64,000 bases of DNA from Cephalotus follicularis (taxonomy: Eukaryota > Streptophyta > Magnoliopsida > Oxalidales > Cephalotaceae), in contig BDDD01002397.1 of assembly GCA_001972305.1 (NCBI GenBank), positions 127,966 to 191,965 on the forward strand, in the 5' to 3' direction. The notes beneath the pieces were generated by a model that saw only the letters and a program-made list of their open reading frames with translations, made no database searches and had not been told where the DNA came from. This document shows, piece after piece, positions 1 to 12,435 of the stretch. The translations under genes were made by a program, and so were the position numbers. The first letter of the stretch is position 1. Every line of letters begins with the position of its first letter.

Positions 1-1036
1 AAAAAAAGAAAGAGATAAAAGAATTGACTTAGTCAATTTTTACAACACACACACGCCATACACGTTTTGGCACCGGGTTCACATGCCAAACAGAGGAGAG
101 AACGCACCTGTGCGTGCATCAATGCTAGGGGGGCACTTCCTGGCAGGAGAAGATGGCGCGAGAGACGTCGATGGCCGGGGAAGAGGACCTGCTCATCCAC
201 AGTGTGTCTTCCTCTCTCTCTCTCTCCTTCTCTTTTCTCTTCCGTGTCTCTCAGTTTTTGAATCGACGTGATTCGCGTCTCCCATCATCGACCGCTCTTT
301 TTATCACCGATGGTCACTGTAGGTGGAGCCAAGCTTTAGCTCTACCTATCTTGACCTTAGATTAGGCATTTCTCGGCATTTTTTGGTCGGTCTTTGTGTG
401 CTGAGTCGACCCTATTGACTTGGGGAGCTGTGCGTCGTAGCTCGGCGTTCCGCACCGATTCACGGAGGGTTGTGTAGATAGGGAGATTTGGTGGCCGATG
501 ATGGCACGATCAATCCATGGCTCGTAGACCAAGTCTCACTGAGTCCGAACTCAATGAGTCACCACCGCTGCCAGCTACTCTGGCGTGTTCCGGGGCACTT
601 CCCTCCGAGTCTCCGTCAGAAACAGGTAGATCGGCGCTTTTGGAGTCCAATGATGTCCTGTTCGGATTTTTGGGATTTGGCTGTAAACCGGCAGTAGGGC
701 CGGTGACCTGCGGATGTTGCAGCAAGCGCGTAGCGACAAAGTGGTGGAGCCGTCAATGTTGGTATGATTCCTTTTCATATTTATTTTTGTTACCGAATTG
801 TATTCGGTTTGTGTAAGTGGATGTATGCTTGCTTTCGTTTAGTTCGATTGAACATTAAACGGTGATCCTTGGTTTTTAGATTATGGTGGTAAGATGTTAG
901 TGTGTACCTTGACTTCTAGTCTCGGTGTTTTGAAAAATTAAAATTATACACACTAGCATCCTAGACCCAAAATCAACCGGGGACCCTCCCGGGTTTCCAA
1001 CACAGGCTTGCTTAAGTTACATTAGATGGTCAATGA
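1..1036. other. Anonymous repeat-derived non-coding DNA
   Basis: No believable gene is visible. There is a short CT microsatellite near 209-228. The stretch around 510-720 is rich in gagtc/gactc words resembling the leader part of the LTRs of element C (near 20900-21150), so I infer LTR-derived sequence, but I cannot place its ends. The short reading frames here overlap on both strands and look random. The homology of element E1 begins near 1037, directly after an in-frame tga, so E1 is truncated by an old break at about this point. Confidence 0.4.
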
Positions 1037-1765
1037 GGGTTGAAACACGAGTTCTCACTTCATGGTGATGGATTGTTGTGGTTTCAAGGCAGAGTTTGTG
1101 TTCCTGACAATAAGGAGCTGAAGGATGAGCTTTTGTCCCAGGCTCATCACTCCAGTTTCTCTGTACATCTAGGGAGTACCAAGATGTACCAAGACCTAAA
1201 GCTCAGTTACTGGTGGAATGACATGAAGATGGAGATAGTAGAGTATGTTTCTTCCTGCTTGATTTATCAACAAGTTAAGGCTGAACATTAGAGGTTAGCT
1301 GGATTACTTCAGCCATTGCCAATAGCATAGTGGAAGTGGGAGCACATCACGATGGATGTCGTGATAGGGTTACCAAGGGCGAGGACTAATCGTGATGCCA
1401 TATGGGTTATCGTTGATCTCTTTACGAAGTCTACACACTTTCTAGCAATCAAGATGATTTATTCTCTTGAACGGTTGGCATCCTTTTATGTTGAGGAGAT
1501 TGTTAGACTCCACGGAGTACCACTCAATGTTGTGTCTAACAGGGACTCATGGTTTACTTCGCTGTTTTGGAAGAAATTGCAAGCAGCTTTTGATACTCAG
1601 TTAAGCTTCAGTATGGCTTTTTATCCCCAGGCAAATGGTCAGTCTGAGCGGACTATCCAGACTCTTGAAGACATACTCTGGACATGTGTGATGGATTGGG
1701 GTGGCAGTTGGGATGAGTATTTTCCTTTAGTGGAGTTGTCATACAACAACGATTATCATGCTAGC
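1037..1765 (+). pseudogene. Gypsy integrase, N-terminal part (element E1), interrupted
   Basis: This is the Ty3/gypsy integrase of a chromovirus, the enzyme that would insert the cDNA into nuclear DNA. Visible in order: the zinc-binding region around 1130-1290 (spaced histidines, YWWN, then CLIYQQVKAEH), and the core domain from 1352 with VDLFTKSTHF and NGQSERTIQ. The second zinc Cys is Tyr, and the second catalytic Asp (SDRD in relatives) is Asn in VSNRD, so the protein would be dead. In-frame tag stops lie at 1289-1291 and 1328-1330; relatives have Gln at both places. The frame ends at YNNDYHAS where solo LTR F is inserted, and resumes at 10018. Everything upstream of integrase is missing. 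Confidence 0.9.
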
Positions 1766-1954
1766 TGTAATGCCCGATATTTTTGTTTTTGTAATATTTC
1801 GATTTAAGATGTAATCGTATGTTTGGATTAATGAAAATGTTGGAGATTTCGCCTCAATAATGTTAGCAAACCCTAATTATTGCTTTGGGAGAAAGGAGTG
1901 TGTGTGTTTAAACCAAAACGGTGCAATTTTGGGATAAAAGCAAAGAAGTCTTTG

Positions 1955-2095
1955 GAAAGACATCGACGCCTATAGGAGCAAAGGCATACGTGAATGCATA
2001 TGTACATGCACATCGATGTAGGCAAAGACATCGACCCTCACGTATAAAAAGGGAAAAGACATCGACGTCTATGGAAGACGTCGACGTCTTTGAAA
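1955..2095. repeat. Palindromic-motif array, gacgtcgacgtc type
   Basis: Five units are visible: gacatcgacgcc, catcgatgt, gacatcgacc, gacatcgacgtc and the perfect palindrome gacgtcgacgtc, spaced irregularly about 20-40 bp apart. A TATA-like box lies among them. This array is in the proximal part of LTR F. Confidence 0.8.
2043..2050 (+). promoter_or_regulatory. Possible TATA box of LTR F
   Basis: The string tataaaaaggg begins here, about 280 bp into the LTR, a reasonable place for an LTR core promoter. A second candidate (cataaaacg) lies near 2397 just before a pyrimidine-rich stretch, so the true start site is not decided. Confidence 0.35.
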
Positions 2096-2840
2096 TGAAT
2101 ATCAGTCACGTTACTCTGCTGACAAATAACGTGCAAAGGGGAACTTTTTAGGGCCTTTTGCAGGCGCCTTGGGACGTGGATGATACGTGTTGAGCATGCT
2201 AGCATGACACCAGGCATGCAGGTGCTAGAATGGAATGAAGGGCATGACACTTAGGTGTGCATGCAGGCTGTGTGCCACCTTCAACGCCTGCTCCTGCAAA
2301 AGAAGTGAGGCAGAACTGGGAAAGAGAAAAGAATAGGAAATGGAGCCTGTGAGATGCATGCAACTGGCCAGAGAGGGAAGAGGGATGTGAGACCTGCATA
2401 AAACGCCTCCTCTCTTCATCCCTGGTTCGGCTAAACACCAGTGTAAGAAACCAGAGAGTGTGGGAGAACCATTGTTGAGCTTGATTGGAGCTAGAGACTT
2501 GGAGCTCGTGGATAGCAGTTGCTGAGAGGATCTTGGAGCTGTTGTGACCAGAACCTTGGAACTTAAAGGGGTGGACTTTCCAATTCCTAACGTGGAACAA
2601 TAAGGTAGGGGAAAGTGATAATCTTATACATGCATTTTGGGTTTTAAGTTAGTGAATACCATGATGAATTGCATGATTATGGATGAATTGTGATTCTGGA
2701 CTTGTTGTGATAACCACTGTGATGTACGGAGTAAACATGCATGTGCAAATTACATGAGTATTTGAACTGGATTATGTATTGGATGATTTTGATAATGGCC
2801 TGTTGTGTTAAAACTATGGAGAAAACGTTCTGGGTTGGAT

Positions 2841-3275
2841 AAACGTCGACGTCTATCATAAGACGTCGATGTCTTCGTGTACGTATGAAAAAGACATCGA
2901 TGTTTGAGTAAAAGCATCGACACCTTTTCTGGGTAATCATAGAACTGTAATGTTTACTGCATATGGCGAATTAGCCACTTGGGATTACATGTTGGTTACG
3001 GATTGATGTCCTGGTTACATATCCTGATAACCAGTAGCATTTCTTATGCCTTTAGAGGTCGAGTTTTGCTTATGTGAGGATTTAGGGGCTCGATTCTTCC
3101 CTCCAGAATCCAGACTCGCGAACTGATATCCCCTGGTATCATAAAGACATCGATGCCCTTGGAAAGGCATTGACGTCTTTGGTCCAAAAACGCCTGGGAA
3201 TAACTGTACATGGGATCGACGCCTCAGGGTAAAGACGTCGACGCCTTACGGAATATCATCGACGCCTATCCCCCT
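2841..3275. repeat. Second palindromic-motif array of LTR F
   Basis: Two clusters occur: 2841-2935 (aacgtcgacgtc, gacgtcgatgtc, gacatcgatg, gcatcgacac) and 3145-3275 (gacatcgatgcc, gcattgacgtc, gatcgacgcc, gacgtcgacgcc, catcgacgcc). They are about 0.9-1.2 kb after the first array of the same LTR. Variants differ from the palindrome mainly by C/T or G/A. Confidence 0.8.
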
Positions 3276-3661
3276 GTTTGAAGGAATTTCGCTCGAATGG
3301 GACCCGCTATATCCGAAACGACTCTAGGAACGATCCTAGATGCATTCTGAGCATATGTTTGCATTATTACTGTGAAATGCATTATGGTTGATTTCTAAAA
3401 AGTGTTAACCATCTTGAAAAACTTGTATGATTACGAAAATCATTATTGTACGAAAATGTATATTTGTCAACATATGATATTATATATTTTTGAAATAATT
3501 GGGGAAGTATTTCCAAAGACGGAGAAATGTTTTAAGGGATTGGCTACACAATCAAATGTATTGTTTTAAGTTTTATAACTTATCACAACTTGTGAACGAA
3601 GTAATATATTTTAAACAAATATATTTGATCAAGTAATTATATTTTATTGCTTGACTTGTAC

Positions 3662-6565
3662 TGTAACACCCCCCGAACGGCGGGAGTCGTTACGGTTCCC
3701 AATCCAATACTAAACATAAACTATCATGAAATATAACTCGATTTTATTCCTTTTATCAAATTATTAACTCATCCTTTATTCAAATTGCGTGATGGTCTAA
3801 AACTTAATATTCAAAATCTAAAACATTGTCTAAGACTTTATTCATAATATGAAAACTTAAACATAAATCAAAAACTGAAATATAATCCAAAGTCATAAAC
3901 TGAAAGACATAATATTGTTCAAGTAGGGGTCCTAACATGACCATAAAATAACTAAGCATAAACGGTTCCATCTCCTAAGTGATCCTTATCATAGGTGACA
4001 TCTCGCTCATCACACATTGCCCGGATGCTGTCCCCGTATACCTGCCGCATGGAAACAAAAACGTGGCTGAGCAAACCTCAGTACAGATATAGAATCATAA
4101 AACATAAAACGATAATTTAAAAGATAGAAAATACCTGAATCATTAAATAACATATATCTTATGCATAAAATAATTTAACATTATTTATAAAAGCGAAGGT
4201 AAGTAGTCATACAATCAGTTCGAAACGAATATCGAATTTTCAAAGCGTTATTCAATTTCAAAACATAATCCAAGTTCAAAATTCCAAAACATATTCAAAA
4301 CGAAAAACAAACAGAGACTTATCCGATTCCATAATCTCATTACCGAGATCCAAAGTGCATACACATATTCATAGGTGCAAGGGGTTTGCAAGGCCCACAT
4401 GCCAAACGGCAGGACGTGTACGGCACTACACAATCAATCCCCAGAATCCATATCCTTAACATAACATATAACTAGAGTATACCCATACGCCTCTATCACA
4501 CATATCGGATCCATAAATACACCTCATGGGATTTATTCAAAACATAAAGAGACGCCGTAGTCAAATCACACCGCTACGGTAGTGTCATGTCCCCGTGTCA
4601 GGCCCACGACATGCCTATGGTACCTCCATAGGTAGGAAATATCTCTGTGTATATCTTTATTTCAAAAACATTGTTTTATTTCTAAAAACGATTTACAAAT
4701 TGTAAACACGTTTTCTAAACATTTTCTGGACATAGCAAAATCATTACATAGCATCAACTCATTTATTTTCCACTGTAAAGGGATGATCATTTCATAATAT
4801 ATCGTAACGTATCTTAGCATAAAAATATAGTTAGGAACATTTAATTTCATAAAATGTCAATAACCAATTTATTTACGAATCATATCATAAAACATAATCA
4901 AGTCTATATAACGAGATCATAGAATAAAACTGATTTTAGTTTGATAAACAGATAGCCAATGAATGATATAAATCTATACATTATTCATAAAAATAATAAA
5001 CTGAATTTATTCAGATAAAGCCGAAGGAGATATCGAAGAACGAAAAATCCGTACGTTATTCATAAAGTAAAACTATATTTTTATTCTAATAAAATCAGGG
5101 AAAGATAGCCAAAGAACGAAAGCATCCGTACTAAAAACATATTTGAATTCATTTTAGTAAAACCGAAGGAATAAGCCAAGAACGAAGAATCCGTACCTTA
5201 AGCGATCACAACAAAGATAGACGAATTGATCAACAATTTTAAAAGTCCCTCAAAGCACAAGAATCTAAAACATACAATATCATTCATATAAGGATTCAAA
5301 AATCACTTCCAAACATCAAACAGTAATTTATCAGTGCTTAATACATACTCCAATTCATTACAAAACCAAACGGATAATAAAACTTGAAACCAGAAAAAAA
5401 TTACTGGACAATTCCAGCCGACTGTAACAAAATCCAGTCGACTATTCAAAGGGTGGCAGTCGACTGTATGGCATAGGCAGCCGACTACTCAAACTGGGTT
5501 GAATCCAGTCGACTGTTCAATGGGTGGCAGTCGACTGTACAAGGCAAAACAGTCGACTATTTCACAAGGCAGTCGACTGTTCTGGGCGACAGAACAACAA
5601 AAACAGCAGTTTCAATTCCAATTTTCTGTCAAACTTCCAATATTACAACACTAGATGATCTTAACCACTTACATAGAATTTATGTGACTCAAGACTTGCA
5701 TTTAAACACCCGGAATCAAGAAATTCATGCAATGGTGATCACACTTATAAAGAGGCAAATTTCCAATTCATTATATGCATAACTATGTGATCAATTTCCT
5801 GTCAAACACTAACTGTTAAATTTAAAACCTATTTACTACCATTATTAGACTCCCCAGAACTTACTAACAATCTTATAAACCATAACAGAACAAACATGGC
5901 AGGGATTAAAATATAACACACTAGCAACCTATATGCACATGCACTAGATACTATAAACGAAAATTCTCTGCTAAGCCATATCCACAGAGGAAAAACAAAC
6001 CTGGTATGATGATCAAAGGAGAACGAAACAGATTCTAATCTTGCAGGTTCGGTTCTAGGCACAATGACACAGTGGAGGCATAACAATGAATAATGGCATA
6101 CATATACAATATGAGAAAGGCAATTTAGGTCATGGTAATGTAGAAAAGGAATCCAAATCTGATAAAATGTGGAAAGGGGCAAAATTTTCGGGATTGAGGG
6201 AGAAAAAGGGAGGCAAGAATCTGTTTTGTGAGGGAAGAGAGCAAAAGTACGGGAGAGGAAGAGGGAAAAATAGAAAGTAAATAGGTTTTAAATAGAAAAA
6301 GGAATTTATTTTCCAAATAAAACAATTTTGCCATATTATTAATATAAAAACTGATTTAAAATTAATTTAAAATATCAACAATTAATTTTATTTTTCCTAT
6401 AATCGTTATTCCAACAATTTATCAAAGCCCAAAGATGGTATTACATAGCCCAAAATATACAAGCCCCAAAAATATAAAATTTTAAATAGGCCAAATAATA
6501 TAACAAGGCGAAATAAAATCAAACAAAAATCCGAAAATAAGCACACGAACAAACGGGGTATTACA
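3662..6565 (-). mobile_element. Solo LTR Bp (relative of family B), minus orientation
   Basis: Reading the minus strand the LTR starts TGTAATACCCCGTTTG and ends GGGGGGTGTTACA, with the 5-bp duplication tgtac at 3657-3661 and 6566-6570. It is 2904 bp, with no internal region. Both ends and the block near 4370-4640 (a tgtacggcactacac word and the cataggtagg word) match the LTRs of element B, so it is a diverged relative. It carries the paired hairpin CTGAG/CTCAG at 4067-4071 and 4077-4081 and one motif array. Confidence 0.9.
5412..5590. repeat. Palindromic-motif array, CAGTCGACTG type
   Basis: About nine units of cagccgactg, cagtcgactg or close variants in under 180 bp. The related LTR family B has AAGCGTCGAC-type units at the equivalent place, so the flanks of the core differ between close relatives. 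Confidence 0.85.
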
Positions 6566-8699
6566 TGTACTGTGCATACTTGTGCCTGTTGATTATTAGT
6601 CGCTGTGCTAATAACCTGTTGATTACTTAGCCACTGTGCTAGCAACCTGCTGTTGGTTTAGCCGCCGTGCTAAACAACATACGGAGGACTTGCTCTAAGC
6701 CGTTCGCAAACGGGGATGGGGTAAGAGTGCATGACGTTGGGGCCAGGAGGTGGCGACGGTTATGACGACTGGTTTGTCTGGTTCCTTTTGGAACATTTTA
6801 GTGCTTGTGTTGATATAGCCTTACGAGGTTATACATGTACTGTGAGCATGCATGTATTTTTTTTATATGTACATACGGAGATAAAATTACTGTGAAAATT
6901 ACATGTCATACTACATCATAATGCATTCATTCATGATACTCATTATCATAGGACTCGAACTGTGTTTATGAGTTTATTCACTTAGCCAAGTGAGGACAAA
7001 GGCTAACCCCTACTGTAATAGATTGATGGAGTGGATTTAACATGGAGCATGCAAGGAGACTTAAAGAGAAGACTGAGTGGTTTCTCTTATTTCTTGTACT
7101 AGGTTAATGAACATTGGTCATGTTATTTGGTTTTGTAATAAAGGTTATTTTGTTATCATGTACTGTTTATCACGCTCCGTTTTGGGCGATCAACTATGAC
7201 GTTGGGTTTTATATAAACTTGTTGCATACCACGTAGCATGGGATGCGTGATACATATTTAAATTCAGCTTATTTCATGTTATTGCTTCCGCTACTGAAGA
7301 TTTTTATTTATACGTTTTATCGCATGAGCTGAATTATGTTGTGTTGATTGCCTTACCGCTTTAATGTTGTCTTGATGTGGAGCGGGGTGTGACACTAGCA
7401 TCGATTGTCACACCCCATTTTCTAATTAACATAACATACATGGTTATCAATTAATAATCCAACATTCAACAATAATCAAAATCCATTAATCATCTGCGGA
7501 AGCATTTCCATAACCGGATTATTAAAATTATCCGCACGCAGCCCATGCTACGTGCTTAAAAGTACAACACAAGTTCTAATTACATATCTGAAATGTACAG
7601 ATAACGGAACAAGGTATGATTTATTACAATACAACTTGACATTTTAAAGTAACAAACTTAATTTAAAATAGAAGCTCTCTCCAATAAGCTTCAGCAGCAC
7701 TTGCCCAATTACCTTCGTCAATCTGAAATTGTAGAGGGTTAGCCTTTGTCCTCACTCAGCTAAGTAAGAATAATGCATGAGAATGAATATATAAATGTAA
7801 ACATGCATGACAGTTTATTTTGAAAACAATATATATATAATCAATCAAGACAAGTGGCTACAATTAGATCAATTATCAAGAATACCGCACAAGGGTAAAA
7901 TCAATCAATACGATGGTTGGGTGTCACATGTCGCTAACTCCTAGCACCAACTGCGCACCACCTAACTATCACCCTACACTCCGAAGATGATAGATCAGGT
8001 AAACAATACTGTCGGCATTTAGCGGGCAGGTAACATTCAAGATCTACACTGCAGATAAGTTTGGTGGAAGCTCTAACCAACTCCTGGTACCTAGGACCAC
8101 CTCCGTAGCCAGTGATGTCTCTTATCACTCGACTCCGGAAAACTAGCAAGGACAATCAATACAATCCGTATAGCAATATATATATATATATATATGATAT
8201 GTAATATAGCAGTAGTTTTCCTTTTAGAAAACATTTAACAATTCATTAACAATGCCTCTCTTTTGGAGGAACAGTAACTAAAAACCAGTGGTTCTCTGGG
8301 AGAACAATAATAGTACCACTTATAGGAGGAAAACAGTAATTTCATTTAATAATAGGATTTTCTTTTGAAACTATTGTTGAAAATCATTAATTGTGCACGT
8401 AGCACTCAATTGGTATAATCCTTGAATTCATATAAAACAGTAGTAATTGGAAATCGTTTTGATAGATACCAATATCAATAACAGTAGCAATAGCAGTATT
8501 ACTGCTTAGTATGAACAGTAATATTTCAAGGATTTAACAATACAATCAACAATGCAATCAACAACAATTTATGTAATCAAACTATCGATATACCGGCTGT
8601 TTAATCCTTATAATACAATTACACATGGCAGAGGTTGATTATGGAAATCATCCTATGGAATCCAATGTAATTTTCACGAGTTTGAGCCAAACAGTGGAT

Positions 8700-8945
8700 A
8701 AAGCGTCGACGGTATACTAAAACCGTCGACAGTTTCTAGTCTAAGCGCCATTCATTCAGTCCTAAGCGTCGATATATAAGCCTTAAAAATTACAACATTT
8801 TACACATTAAGCGTTGACTCTATAACCTAAGCCTCGATGGTTCCTTCGTTAATCGTAGCCTTAAGCGTCGATGCAATTTAATTAAAGATACGCCATTTTA
8901 AGCCTAAAGCGTTGACGGTTGAATTTAAGCGTCGGCGCTTCTGGC
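8700..8945. repeat. Palindromic-motif array, AAGCGTCGAC type (distal)
   Basis: About nine units such as aagcgtcgacggt, aaccgtcgacagt, aagcgttgac and aagcgtcggcgctt, in both orientations. This is the array farther from the start of LTR G. Confidence 0.8.
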
Positions 8946-9704
8946 GTTCATGCAATTTCCAAGAGAAACAACTCAACAGAGCATGCATAAATTCATTCCA
9001 ATCCCAGTCCAACTCAGCATGCAATCATATATCAACCATCACTACACATTATACATGTTATATGTTCAAAAATATGTCAAAACCCCTACCTCAAATGCTA
9101 TCCCAGAATCAAATTGAATTGATTCCTCTCTTTAAGTTCCCAATTTCTTCAACTCCACAATTTCCAAAATTCCAGAATTTTAAAGCTATAGATGCATGTT
9201 GACAGTAGGCATATAGAATGAAATTAGTGGCTATGTACTACTGTTTAACTAAAAATTCAACAATAATCCAGAATGGAAAGCTTACCAGTAAGATTGAGTT
9301 TCCAATTTCAACTTGAACACTCCTTGTTCAACATGCAAATCCCAATCCGTTTCCCAGAGAAAATTCTCTCCTCTTTTCAGTATTGCTAACACTCATTTAC
9401 TCCCTAAAGCACTGATATAAATGGCTTCCATCTCACTAATTTCTCTAACTCAAATTAGTGTCTTTTTCTTCTCTCTCTCCACTGTTTTCTTTTCTTCTTT
9501 TGTTTCTTCCTTCTCTTTCTTGCTGTTGCAGGTTTGCATGTTACAGGACTACAGAACACATGCAAGACTCTATCCTCAGCTGATGACCAGCTAGTGACAC
9601 ATATTAGGTGTTGATGACACGTTTAAGACACCTGCCATGCAACAAACCACACCAATGCCACTGATCTGTTTTAACTGACGCGTAGCCCATTTCTGGCCAC
9701 GTTC

Positions 9705-9845
9705 AAAGCGTCGCCGCTTCCCATTTGGCGTCGACGGTTTGGTCATTAATTCTCCCATACCACAAATGCTAATGTGTGACACGTATCACTACATTTTGGA
9801 CTCAAAGCGTCGAAGGTGTATTCAAGGTGTCGAGGGTTTTGGCGC
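9705..9845. repeat. Palindromic-motif array, AAGCGTCGAC type (proximal)
   Basis: Units include aaagcgtcgccgctt, ggcgtcgacggttt, aaagcgtcgaagg and aaggtgtcgagg. The array lies 170-310 bp from the LTR start, upstream of the candidate TATA box at about 9413, that is in U3. Confidence 0.75.
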
Positions 9846-10017
9846 CAGTTTCATTTCTTTAACTTTTCATTTGAGAAATTTCCAATTTCATCCAATTCAA
9901 ACCCCAAAAAACCCATAATCATAATTCAAATGATAATTTAACATTTAATCTCAATAAAATGAATATTTTATTCATCAAGTGTACAATATACATTAATTGA
10001 AAATTTCGGTTATTACA

Positions 10018-10641
10018 TCGGTATGGAATTGTTTGAGGCCCTTTATGGTCAGAAGTGTAGAACTCCAGTTTGTTGGTTTTAAGTATGTGAGCAGAGTCTC
10101 TTAGGGCCCAAACTTCTACAAGAGACAACAGAGAAGGCCAGGGTTATCAGGGAAAGGCTCCTAATAGCTCAAAGTTGATAGAAGAGTTATGCAGATCATC
10201 CATGGTGAGACTTAGAGTTCTCAGTAGGAGATCATGTGTTCCTTAAAGTTTCACCAACCAAAGTATTTATGAGGTTCGGCAAGAAGGAAAATTTATCCCC
10301 ATGGTATATCTTTTGAGATCCTTGAGAGAGTAGGTGCAATTGCCTACAGACTTGCCTTACTGCCAGACTTATCAGAGGTGCACAATGTCATCCAGGTATA
10401 GATGCTAAGGAAGTATCATCCAGATCCTTCTCACGTGTTTCAGTTTGAGCCATTGGATTTGAGGGCAGATATAAGTTTTGAGGAGACACTTTTGCAGATC
10501 TTAGATCGTCGAGTTAAGAATTTAAGGAACAAGAGCGTCGTTTTGGTTAAAGTGTTATGGAAGTATCATGGGCTTAAGGAAGCGATGTGGGAGCATGAGC
10601 ATGACGTGAGAGCATTATATCCTCACTTGTTTTTATCTTAG
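10018..10641 (+). pseudogene. Gypsy integrase C-terminus with chromodomain-like tail (element E1)
   Basis: The integrase frame broken at 1765 resumes here (FEALYGQKCRTPVCW, then QKSYAD and VGDHVFLKVSP), passes through stops and at least one frameshift near 10300-10400, and ends in the tail at 10402-10641 (VLVKVLWKYH, then WEHEHDVRALYPHLF). A tail of this shape is the chromodomain-like module of chromoviruses, thought to guide integration to heterochromatin. The stop is followed 24 bp later by a polypurine tract and the 3' LTR, so the element end is intact even though the gene is dead. Confidence 0.88.
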
Positions 10642-10665
10642 GGAATCTCGGGACGAGGTTTCTCT

Positions 10666-10678
10666 AAGGAGGGGAGGA
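10666..10678 (+). other. Polypurine tract of element E1
   Basis: The run aaggaggggagga lies directly before TGTAAGCCCTGAG, the usual plus-strand priming site next to a 3' LTR. Confidence 0.85.
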
Positions 10679-10864
10679 TGTAAGCCCTGAGCTATGGATG
10701 TATGTATTGTTTGTATTTATATGTGGTATTGTACCGTATCGTATTGATGGATGACATGGCATGTATATGATATTATCATATTTTCCCGTTTATGGCTGTT
10801 TATGGATGGTGTGGGTTCAATCGAACCTAGAGAGAGTTTTTGGGTTTTTTTCCCTAAAGGAGCC

Positions 10865-10872
10865 TATATATA
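10865..10872 (+). promoter_or_regulatory. TATA box of E1 LTR
   Basis: The string tatatata lies in the context cctatatataggcg, followed within 30-60 bp by a pyrimidine-rich stretch likely to contain the start site. Confidence 0.55.
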
Positions 10873-11429
10873 GGCGAGTAACTCTCTTTCCTTCTCATTT
10901 TTTCATTCTCTTTCCATTTCTAGAGAGATAGTGAGAGAGTGAGTTAGAGAGAGAGAGGTCAGAATCGGCCAAGGAATGAGTCTTTGGATTCGTGGTAGAG
11001 TTTGGAACTTGAAGGAAGGATCAGAACAAGGATTCAGCAGCAATCCTTCCAGATCTTCACCTAAACAGTTTTGAGGTAGGTTCTACATATATGCTTTAAT
11101 TCATGCATATTGATGGAATTGATTGATAATAAGGTTATGGATTGATATATACATGCTAGATGGATGAGTTAGAGTGATTGATAGGGTTAATAACATATTA
11201 GAATGGAAATTAGAGAGATTACTGAATTTGGGGCTTTTGCCCAATTTCCATTCTCTCTCTCGATTTATGAGTTATGAATATTGATCTAAGGGTTTAAAAT
11301 TTTTTTCAAGTTATAATCGACCATTGGGGCTTATAGCATCCTTTGGATCTAGTTTTAAACGAATTTAAAAGGATTTGGATCAAATTGTGAACTGTTAGCG
11401 GGCAAATTTGTCATTCTGCAAAGCCCAAA

Positions 11430-11590
11430 ACCATAGACGCTTTTGTTAAAGCATTGACACTTTGCTTAAAGGGTAATTGTCTAAGCTTCGTGCAATTATC
11501 GATGCTTTATGGGGCAACGCTTAACCGACGACGCTTTGCTTAATCGCCGACGCTTTGCCACCTGAAATAGTCGACGCTTTGGCTTAAAGT
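11430..11590. repeat. Palindromic-motif array in E1 LTR
   Basis: Units read mostly in one orientation: atagacgctttt, cattgacacttt, atcgatgcttta, ccgacgacgcttt, cgccgacgcttt, agtcgacgcttt. They lie downstream of the TATA box, so they would be transcribed. Confidence 0.75.
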
Positions 11591-12435
11591 GTGGGCTTTG
11601 CTGCCTTGTTTTATACAAAATGCAAAGTTTTCAACCCCATACTCTTTTATCTTCAAGTGGGTTCTATAGGAAGCCTCCCTAAGGACTTGTAACCTATGAG
11701 AAACCCTTTTTAACACAATTGACCTTCAAATCAATTCTCAAAATGAATTTCAATGAAGTTTCAATAAATGGATTTATTAACTCCGATAGGGACGGAAAAT
11801 GGTTATGGAAAAATGGTATGGATTGTTATGGAAATGGTTTTAACGGATGGATCCCACGTGATCCTTTATGGTTAGCTCCCTATCCTTTAAATGATTTTAC
11901 AGTTCAAAGAGTCTTATAATTATGGATTTATGGATGATATTGTTTGACCCCATAGTATGAAAGTTGTATGGACCTATGAGAACGCAGTTTAGGAGTGAAC
12001 CTATGGGGAGACACCACATTGTGGTTGGACCTATAGGAATAGAGTATTAAATGGACCTCTAGGAACCCAATTTAGGGTTGAACCTACGGGAGACACCGCA
12101 TTGTGGACGGACCTAGGGGAACACAGTATTAAATGTAATTATGGAAATACGGTTATGGTGATGGAACGGTACGGTTATGGTTATGGTTATGGAATGGTAC
12201 AGTTTCTGTCATGGAATGGTATGGTTATGGTTATGGTAGGGTTATGAATGGTTTGTGGATTGTCTGTAGACCTAGGGTGTATGGATGATAATTTCTATGG
12301 TTAGGACTCGTTAAGTACGCCACCGCTTAGGGACTGTTGATGTACTAACGTTGTTCACAATTGGTATTCATGCATTTCACATGCCATGCATATATCTGTT
12401 CACTTCATTGCATATAGTATATCCTACATAGCCTT

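Larger units (their letters stand above)
1766..7394 (+). mobile_element. Solo LTR F, Ty3/gypsy type, split by a nested LTR
   Basis: The element starts TGTAATGCCCGATA and ends GGGGTGTGACA, and is flanked by the 5-bp duplication ctagc (1761-1765 and 7395-7399). Removing nested LTR Bp (3662-6565 plus its duplication) leaves about 2.72 kb. No primer site, coding region or second LTR is present, so this is a solo LTR left by LTR-LTR recombination. It carries GTCGAC-type motif arrays at 1955-2095 and 2841-3275. Near its 3' end is a hairpin, TTAGCC at 6982-6987 paired with GGCTAA at 7001-7006. Confidence 0.9.
7406..10017 (-). mobile_element. Solo LTR G (family A), minus orientation
   Basis: Reading the minus strand the LTR starts TGTAATAACCGAAATTTTC and ends GGGGTGTGACA (2612 bp). 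Flanks are tcgat (7401-7405) and tcggt (10018-10022), a 5-bp duplication with one G/A difference; the integrase reading frame supports tcggt as the original. Similarity to the LTR of element A is clear at the start and in the blocks near 7740-8150, matching 58640-59070. A hairpin pairs 7739-7743 with 7759-7763. A TATA-like tatataaat lies near 9413 in minus sense. Confidence 0.88.
10679..12435 (+). mobile_element. 3' LTR of element E1, right end missing
   Basis: Begins TGTAAGCCCTGAG right after the polypurine tract. It contains a TATA box at 10865, a GA-rich leader near 10920-10955, a motif array at 11430-11590, two copies of a roughly 85-bp unit (gaacctatggggagacacc near 11997, gaacctacgggagacacc near 12082), and a run of ggttatgg words near 12165-12250. 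LTR E starts at 12436 and the E1 LTR does not visibly continue after it, so its 3' end is lost or unrecognised. Confidence 0.8.

Noticed and set aside
11719..11919. Plus-strand ORF of 66 aa in E1 LTR
   Set aside because: AT-rich, lies wholly inside the LTR, has no recognisable domain, and the neighbouring repeat of ggttatgg explains its composition.
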